Shown here: piece by piece, positions 58,828 to 64,000 of the stretch
How positions within the stretch are numbered: position 1 is the stretch's first letter
Layout of the letters: each line of letters opens with the position of its first letter
Assembly (NCBI GenBank): GCA_964511075.1
Contig: CAZEDM010000012.1
Coordinates: forward strand, 5,462-69,461
DNA length: 64,000 bases
DNA from: CAZEDM01 sp964511075
Lineage (GTDB): Bacteria > Zixibacteria > MSB-5A5 > RBG-16-43-9
Direction: 5' to 3'
The notes under the pieces: model-generated
Database searches by the model: none
The model's input: the letters and a program-made list of their open reading frames with translations, nothing else
What the model was told of the DNA's origin: nothing
Translations under genes and position numbers: made by a program

Positions 58828-61800
58828 TCACCTCACGCTCTGATTCAGATAAAGATTCTCTTCCCCCAGCAAGCCCGAAAGCTTTTCCAGAAGTTCTCTG
58901 GAAAGCTGGACCTTGTTATTTTTCAACCGCACCTTGACCTCTTCCACCTCGGTCAGGTAATGAAGTATAACCTGCGATTCGCCCGGGTGAAAGCTCAACA
59001 GCTCTTTGAGCCTGGGTGCCAGCCCTTCCTTCATATCGTTGTCGAATACCTTGAGATGCAGAACCGGCTTCAGCTCCTGATATATCTTGCTTAAAAGATA
59101 AATCCGCGAGGCAATCAGCTTGGGCTTCTCCTGCTCTCTGGTGGAAGCCCGTCCCTGGATCAGAACCATGGCGTCAGCCTTCAGCATCTTCTTGTGCTTC
59201 TCGAAACAGTCCGAAAACACAATCACCTCCACCGTGCCCAGGAAATCCTCCAGGGTCACGAAAGCCATCTGCTTGCCTTTCTTGTCAATGTTCAACTTGA
59301 AATTGGTGATCATACCGCCCAGGGTCACCTGCTCCCCGTCCTTTATCCCCTCCAGGCTCTCGGTGGTATGAGGGGCAAAGGCTCTTAGCTCCGTCTTGAA
59401 CCTGGAAAGGGGATGACCGGAAACGTAAAACCCTAAAACCTCTTTTTCCTTGGAAAGCGTTTCTCCAAAATGCCATTTGGGGACCTCGGGAAGTTTAGGC
59501 TCCATCCCTAACTTACCGCTGTCCTTATCCTGGCCGAAAAGAGAGGTTTGGCCCTTGGCTTTTTCCTTCTGATGGTTTTCCCCGTGACTTAAGGCATTCT
59601 CCACCGAAGCCATCAGGGAGGCTCTGTTTTTTTCGACGGAATCGAAAGCCCCTGCCTGGATCAGGCTTTCCAGTGCCCTTTTGTTCAGCTTGCGGTGGTC
59701 GACTCTCTGGCAGAAATCGAAAATGGATTTGAATTCTCCCCCTTTATCCCGTGCCTGAACTATAGCCTGGATAACCGATTCACCCACGTTTTTGACTGCC
59801 CCCAGGCCAAACCTGAGCTTCTTACCCGCTACTTTAAAATCACCGCTGCTCTCGTTCACATCCGGAGGTAATAGCGAGACCCCCATTCTCTTGCCTTCCT
59901 CCATAAGAACCACGATGCGGCTGGAATCCCCTGTTTCCGAGGAGAGGGAGGCTGCCATAAACTCCAGGGGGAAATGAGCTTTCAGATAGGCGGTCTGGTA
60001 GGCCAGGTATGCATAACCAACGCTGTGAGCTTTGTTAAATCCGTATCTGGCGAATTTAGCGATAAATTCAAATATTCTGTCTGCAACTTTTTCTTCTATT
60101 CCCCTGGACTTTGCTCCGCTGATGAACTCTTCTTTTTGCAAAGCCATTATCTCTGCCTGTTTTTTCCCCATTGCCTTTCTCAGGATGTCTGCCTTGCCCA
60201 GGGAATATCCGGCTAAGTCGCTGGCGATCTTTAAAACCTGTTCCTGGTAAACGATCACCCCGTAGGTCTCTTTCAGGATCGGCTCCAGAAGAGGATGCTC
60301 GTATTTGATTTCCTTCCTTCCCCTTTTGCGCTCGATATACTCGTCTATCATATAGCTGTCCAGAGGTCCGGGGCGGTATAAAGCATTCATCGCGGTCAAA
60401 TCCTCCAAAGATTCGGGTTTGAGCTTTCGCAGATAGTCCCGCATCCCGGAGCTCTCAAACTGGAAAATCCCCACGGTCTGGCCATTGGCGAAAAGCTTGA
60501 AAACCTTCTCGTCTGCAAGCGTTACCGAATTTATGTCCAGTTCCTTTTTTTTCTCCTCCCTTAAAAGTCTCAAGGTATCGTCGATAACCGTAAGGGTGCG
60601 CAGGCCTAAAAAATCCATCTTCAAAAGGCCTATCTCCTCGATCCCCTTCATATCGTACTGGGTGGTTATCTCATCTTTATTGCTTTTGTATAATGGGACG
60701 AAATCGGTTAGTCTGGAGGGAGCGATAACCACCCCAGCTGCATGGGTGGAGGCATGCCGGGTTATTCCCTCCAAGGTCTTGGAATAGGAGATCAGCTTCT
60801 CTATCCTGGGGTCTTCCTCTGCCAGTTTCTTTAGTTCCGACTCTAACTCCATAGCCCTCTCCAGGGTCATATCCGGCTCCATGGGAATCATCTTGGCAAT
60901 CCTGTCCACCTCCGAATAAGGCATACCCATAACCCGCCCCACGTCTCTGACCACTGCTCTGGCAGCCATAGTTCCGAAGGTGATTATCTGAGCCACGTTC
61001 TGCTCGCCGTATTCCTTTATCACGTATCTGATGATACTGTCCCTGCCTTTATCCGAGAAATCTATGTCGATATCCGGGAGCGAGATCCTTTCCGGGTTCA
61101 AAAACCTCTCGAATAGAAGCCCGTATTTGATAGGGTCGATGTTGGTTATTCCCAGGCAGTAGGAGACCAGGCTTCCTGCAGCAGAGCCTCTTCCCGGCCC
61201 GACCGGTATATTGTTCCTTCTGGCAAAATCTATGAAATCCTTCACTATCAGGAAATAACCTGCAAACCCCATCTCCTCTATCACCTTAAGCTCTTCCTTG
61301 AGCCTCTGTTCCAGCCCCGGGGTTTCCAAGGAATACCTCTTTTCAAAGCCTTCCTTAACAAGCTGCTCCAGATAAGAGTTCAAATTATCGTAGCCTTCGG
61401 GCAGCGGGAAATGAGGCAAAAAGGTTTTGCCGAACTCCAGCTCCAGGTTGCACTCCTCCGCGATCTTCAGACTATTCTCCAGAGCTTCGGGGTATTCTAT
61501 GAAAAGCTCTTTCATCTCCTCAGGAGATTTTAAATAGAGCTGGTCGGTTCCGAATCTCATCCTGTCAGAGTCTTCCATCTTCTTGCCGGTCTGAATGCAG
61601 AGCAGGGCATCATGGGCTAAGTGATCCTCCCTTTTCAGATAATGACAGTCATTGGTGCATACCAACGGAAGATTCAAATCAGAGGAGAGCTTGAGCAACA
61701 GGCTTTTAGCCTTTTTCTCATCCTCCAGACCGTGATCCTGAAGCTCCAGATAGAAATTACCCTCCCCGAAAACCCCGCTGTATTCTATAGCTACTTCCCT

Positions 61801-62277
61801 GGCCTTTGAATAATTTCCGCTTAGCAGAAGATGAGGTATCTCCCCTTTTAAGCAGCTGGAAAGCCCGATAAGCCCCTGGCTGTGTTCTTTTAAGATCTTT
61901 TTATCGATCCTGGGCCGGTGATAAAATCCCTCCAGATAACCTGCGGTAGAGAGCTGGATAAGATTTTTATATCCCTCATAATTTTTCGCCAGCAGGATCA
62001 GGTGAAAGCCGGTATCCGGCATCCCTCTTAAAGGTTCCTTTCTGGTCCTATCCTCCGGGGCAACATACACCTCTGAGCCGATTATGGGTTTTATCCCGCA
62101 ACTTAAAGCCTTCTTGTAAAACTCTATAACCCCGAACATATTGCCGTGGTCGGTAATAGCCAAAGCCGGCAGGCGGTATTCTTTGGCTAAGGCTAAGAGT
62201 TCGTTAATCTTACAGGCACCGTCCAGCAAACTGTACTGGGTGTGATTATGCAGGTGAACAAAATCCGAGTGCTTCAT
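58828..62277 (-). CDS. dnaE: DNA polymerase III alpha subunit
   Basis: The 1149-residue replicative polymerase, of usual length. Domain order: PHP (about 5-215; HLHNHTQYSLLDG, ITDHGNMFG), palm with catalytic Asp in PDIDIDFSD (near 395), GPGRGSAAGS, the (VGPGRGSAAGSLVSYCLGIT) region, fingers, and tandem helix-hairpin-helix (about 795-830). The OB-fold (about 965-1040; VTLGGMITNFKLNI) and C-terminal tau-binding region follow. No exonuclease is fused. Weak ribosome site at the ATG. Confidence 0.97.
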   Translation of the reverse strand: MKHSDFVHLHNHTQYSLLDGACKINELLALAKEYRLPALAITDHGNMFGVIEFYKKALSCGIKPIIGSEVYVAPEDRTRKEPLRGMPDTGFHLILLAKNYEGYKNLIQLSTAGYLEGFYHRPRIDKKILKEHSQGLIGLSSCLKGEIPHLLLSGNYSKAREVAIEYSGVFGEGNFYLELQDHGLEDEKKAKSLLLKLSSDLNLPLVCTNDCHYLKREDHLAHDALLCIQTGKKMEDSDRMRFGTDQLYLKSPEEMKELFIEYPEALENSLKIAEECNLELEFGKTFLPHFPLPEGYDNLNSYLEQLVKEGFEKRYSLETPGLEQRLKEELKVIEEMGFAGYFLIVKDFIDFARRNNIPVGPGRGSAAGSLVSYCLGITNIDPIKYGLLFERFLNPERISLPDIDIDFSDKGRDSIIRYVIKEYGEQNVAQIITFGTMAARAVVRDVGRVMGMPYSEVDRIAKMIPMEPDMTLERAMELESELKKLAEEDPRIEKLISYSKTLEGITRHASTHAAGVVIAPSRLTDFVPLYKSNKDEITTQYDMKGIEEIGLLKMDFLGLRTLTVIDDTLRLLREEKKKELDINSVTLADEKVFKLFANGQTVGIFQFESSGMRDYLRKLKPESLEDLTAMNALYRPGPLDSYMIDEYIERKRGRKEIKYEHPLLEPILKETYGVIVYQEQVLKIASDLAGYSLGKADILRKAMGKKQAEIMALQKEEFISGAKSRGIEEKVADRIFEFIAKFARYGFNKAHSVGYAYLAYQTAYLKAHFPLEFMAASLSSETGDSSRIVVLMEEGKRMGVSLLPPDVNESSGDFKVAGKKLRFGLGAVKNVGESVIQAIVQARDKGGEFKSIFDFCQRVDHRKLNKRALESLIQAGAFDSVEKNRASLMASVENALSHGENHQKEKAKGQTSLFGQDKDSGKLGMEPKLPEVPKWHFGETLSKEKEVLGFYVSGHPLSRFKTELRAFAPHTTESLEGIKDGEQVTLGGMITNFKLNIDKKGKQMAFVTLEDFLGTVEVIVFSDCFEKHKKMLKADAMVLIQGRASTREQEKPKLIASRIYLLSKIYQELKPVLHLKVFDNDMKEGLAPRLKELLSFHPGESQVILHYLTEVEEVKVRLKNNKVQLSRELLEKLSGLLGEENLYLNQSVR

Positions 62278-62787
62278 TTTGGTTTTCTTTCTTTCTTTTA
62301 TCTATTTTATGAAATTAAGTGAAAAAAGCAATAGGAAATTACCTTCACAGGAAGATTAAACTGATAATTTCAAAATCTATCTGAATCTTTAAATAAAAAT
62401 GTAGCTGGTGAATTTACCGTGTGTACTTCTAACCCTATTTAGGTGAAAAATTTTTTATAGAAATCAAACTTTTACCCTTGACAAACTTCCATAAGATAAT
62501 TATTCTTATAATGATAAGTGAAATTAAAGCCAAAGGGACCGCAGAAGGTAAGGGGTAAGCTTAAATTATTCTATTGACCTCTCTGATAGCTTAAGTTCTT
62601 CTTCCCGGATTATTTCGAGCCTTGAGAATATTTATTTTTCCTGCCTGAAACGGGCAGGAGTGGTTGGTTTCAAGCCTCATAGAAAGTTTAAACCAATTTT
62701 AATTCCGCAAAATTGGGAGGGGGTGAATTTTTTAAATTTTCTAAAATATTTTTTGAACTACCTTCTCTTTAAGCAGGAGGAAATCAG
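62278..62787. other. Intergenic region between dnaE and a divergent secreted-protein gene
   Basis: About 510 bases, AT-rich. It holds a plus-strand promoter (62478-62506), a leader of about 270 bases with a CCTGCC/GGCAGG hairpin (62640-62658), and no gene. Sequence around 62530-62570 is purine-rich; I could not match it to a known riboswitch. Confidence 0.5.
62478..62506 (+). promoter_or_regulatory. Promoter of the secreted protein gene
   Basis: TTGACA (62478-62483), a 17-base spacer and TATTCT (62501-62506); a TATAAT is 6 bases farther on. Confidence 0.55.
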
Positions 62788-64000
62788 ATGAAAAAAAGTA
62801 TTTTAGTAATCCTGCTCGTTCTTTTAGCTTTCAGCCTGTGGTCAGTTCTGGCCTATGGCAAGGCGAGGAGGGATGAGGGAGTAAAGCAATCAGCCGAGGT
62901 AGAGAAAGTAGAGCCGTCACCGATGGAGTTTCCGGAGGTAGTGCTGCCCAAGCCGCATCCATATCGTGCCACAATGGAAGATTTTCAGAGAGAAGTTCTG
63001 GACTCTAAGAGCTGGACAATGGAAGATGTTGAAGCCATGAGGAACCAGGCTAAATCGATGCCAGCTGAAATAGAGTCAGAACCAGTAGAGAGATCTCCCT
63101 TCTATTGTACGGTGAGGAACGAATCGATTTGTAACCCTTACATCTATCCAGTCCCGGTGGAGTGGCTACACTGTTGGGGACAAATAGGTGTAGCCACATT
63201 ATTGGATTTAGACCATAACTATTACATTGATTGTCCTTATCCGCTTTATCCTTTCCAGCCTGTAGATGTCCAGTTCCTACTATATGCTGATGACTCCTGT
63301 ACCGTAATCTCAGAGGCAAGGATTTATTCAGCGGATTATTCAGGTGGTGGACCCTATCCTGATCAGGTACTCTGCACCAGTGATTCACTCAACCCACAAG
63401 TGGATGCGCATCCGGGTGGATTTCACTGGATAGTTATCCCCTTGGAGGATACCTGCTGTTTTAATGAGCCATTTTTTGCAGTCTGGGTATTCGACAATAG
63501 CGATGATTTTTATGATACAGTTAACTGCACTCCTATTTACTCTACCTGGTTATATTGGTTATCTGACTGCGATGAAAAATTCTATGAAAGCTACTGGAAT
63601 CCAAATGGCTTAGACAGCATCTGGTACGATGTAGTCGAATATGGAATATGGTATGGGGCTATTCGAGTTCAAGTGCGAGGTTATACCGCAGACCAGAACA
63701 CTTGTTTGCCGCCGGATACCACCTGGTATTACAAGGAAGGGATGCCCGATTTCTATCAGATGAATGCGGCATTCCCCAACAACGGAGCGGCATACTGCGG
63801 ACCGACAGCCGGTGCCAACTCCATCTGGTGGTTTGCCTGCGACGGAGGAGACTGGCCTTCCGTTGGTGACTGTGATACAACAGCAGGAGATCACATTAAT
63901 CTGATCAACGAGATAGCAGCCGCCTCAGGCACAGACCCGTTCCTGGGAACAGAGTGTGACCTGTTAGAGGAAGGGATCATCAACACCATCTATGCTCATG
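62788..64000 (+). CDS. Secreted protein with C39-like peptidase motif (partial)
   Basis: An open frame continues to the window edge (404 codons seen). AGGAGG lies 7 bases before ATG 62788. A signal peptide (about residues 1-22, ending near VLAYG) is followed by an acidic/proline linker, then a Cys-rich beta region (CTVRNESICNPYIYP and similar). Near residue 332 the motif YCGPTAGANSIWWF resembles the Cys-containing start of C39-like peptidases. A following His and Asp cannot be assigned, as the protein is incomplete. It may be an exported protease; the C-terminus is unknown. Confidence 0.75.
   Translation, partial: MKKSILVILLVLLAFSLWSVLAYGKARRDEGVKQSAEVEKVEPSPMEFPEVVLPKPHPYRATMEDFQREVLDSKSWTMEDVEAMRNQAKSMPAEIESEPVERSPFYCTVRNESICNPYIYPVPVEWLHCWGQIGVATLLDLDHNYYIDCPYPLYPFQPVDVQFLLYADDSCTVISEARIYSADYSGGGPYPDQVLCTSDSLNPQVDAHPGGFHWIVIPLEDTCCFNEPFFAVWVFDNSDDFYDTVNCTPIYSTWLYWLSDCDEKFYESYWNPNGLDSIWYDVVEYGIWYGAIRVQVRGYTADQNTCLPPDTTWYYKEGMPDFYQMNAAFPNNGAAYCGPTAGANSIWWFACDGGDWPSVGDCDTTAGDHINLINEIAAASGTDPFLGTECDLLEEGIINTIYAH

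Noticed and set aside
62513..62787. Riboswitch in the leader of the secreted-protein gene
   Set aside because: A GGGACCGCAGAAGG-like stretch recalls c-di-GMP motifs only loosely; the required conserved core and stems were not found.

Overview
The window looks like a chromosomal segment of an anaerobic or facultatively anaerobic Gram-negative bacterium of the FCB group, possibly a Zixibacteria-like lineage. This is an inference from three things: TonB receptors, a PorV-type outer-membrane protein and outer-membrane lipoprotein chaperones; secreted proteins ending in paired dockerin-like repeats (DVVYLINYLF type); and many palindromic repeats between genes. No rRNA or tRNA gene was found, so the taxonomy is provisional. 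Nearly all genes are on the minus strand; the exceptions start at 6750, 8321 and 62788.

Layout. 1-2.4 kb: two tandem glutamate dehydrogenases, one apparently a pseudoenzyme. 2.4-6.2 kb: a small Cys-motif protein behind a textbook sigma-54 promoter, next to an NtrC-type regulator and its kinase. 6.4-10 kb: a third glutamate dehydrogenase and a propeller/transglutaminase protein, both plus strand. 10-12 kb: a PpiD-like chaperone. 12.2-21.6 kb: one operon with 2-oxoglutarate:ferredoxin oxidoreductase (korDABC), a GltD-like flavoprotein with ferredoxin domains, an MvhD-type subunit, a fused HdrC-HdrB and an HdrA-MvhD fusion. hdrA is interrupted by an in-frame UGA that lies at a conserved Cys position and is followed by a bacterial-type SECIS hairpin, so it is read as a selenoprotein. 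21.6-23.9 kb: sucCD. 24-27.3 kb: a small conserved protein, an MNT-HEPN toxin-antitoxin-like pair and the CCA-adding enzyme. 27.5-38.3 kb: TonB receptor, ornithine aminotransferase, two defence-like genes, carbamate kinase, a cpgS-like GTPase, aldehyde dehydrogenase and an RNase Z-like hydrolase. 38.4-50.6 kb: sugar epimerase, Crp/Fnr regulator, BtuB-like receptor, dockerin protein, nitroreductase, threonine aldolase, polyprenol/diacylglycerol kinase, SurA-like lipoprotein and PorV protein. 50.8-58.6 kb: pentaheme cytochrome with dockerin modules, thioredoxin lipoprotein, metal permease, aldo/keto reductase and an AlbA_2 gene with small companions. 58.8-64 kb: dnaE and the start of a secreted protein.

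Taken together, much of the window fits one catabolic theme: arginine/ornithine (carbamate kinase, ornithine aminotransferase, aldehyde dehydrogenase) to glutamate (three GDHs) to 2-oxoglutarate, succinyl-CoA (Kor) and succinate plus ATP (SucCD). The Hdr-like module is a candidate for handling the low-potential electrons. This pathway is inferred from gene content. Intergenic space is densely filled with two families of short palindromic repeats. Three AT-rich patches (about 24.8-25.9, 31.3-33.4 and 56.7-58.6 kb) carry the toxin-antitoxin or defence-like genes and look acquired.
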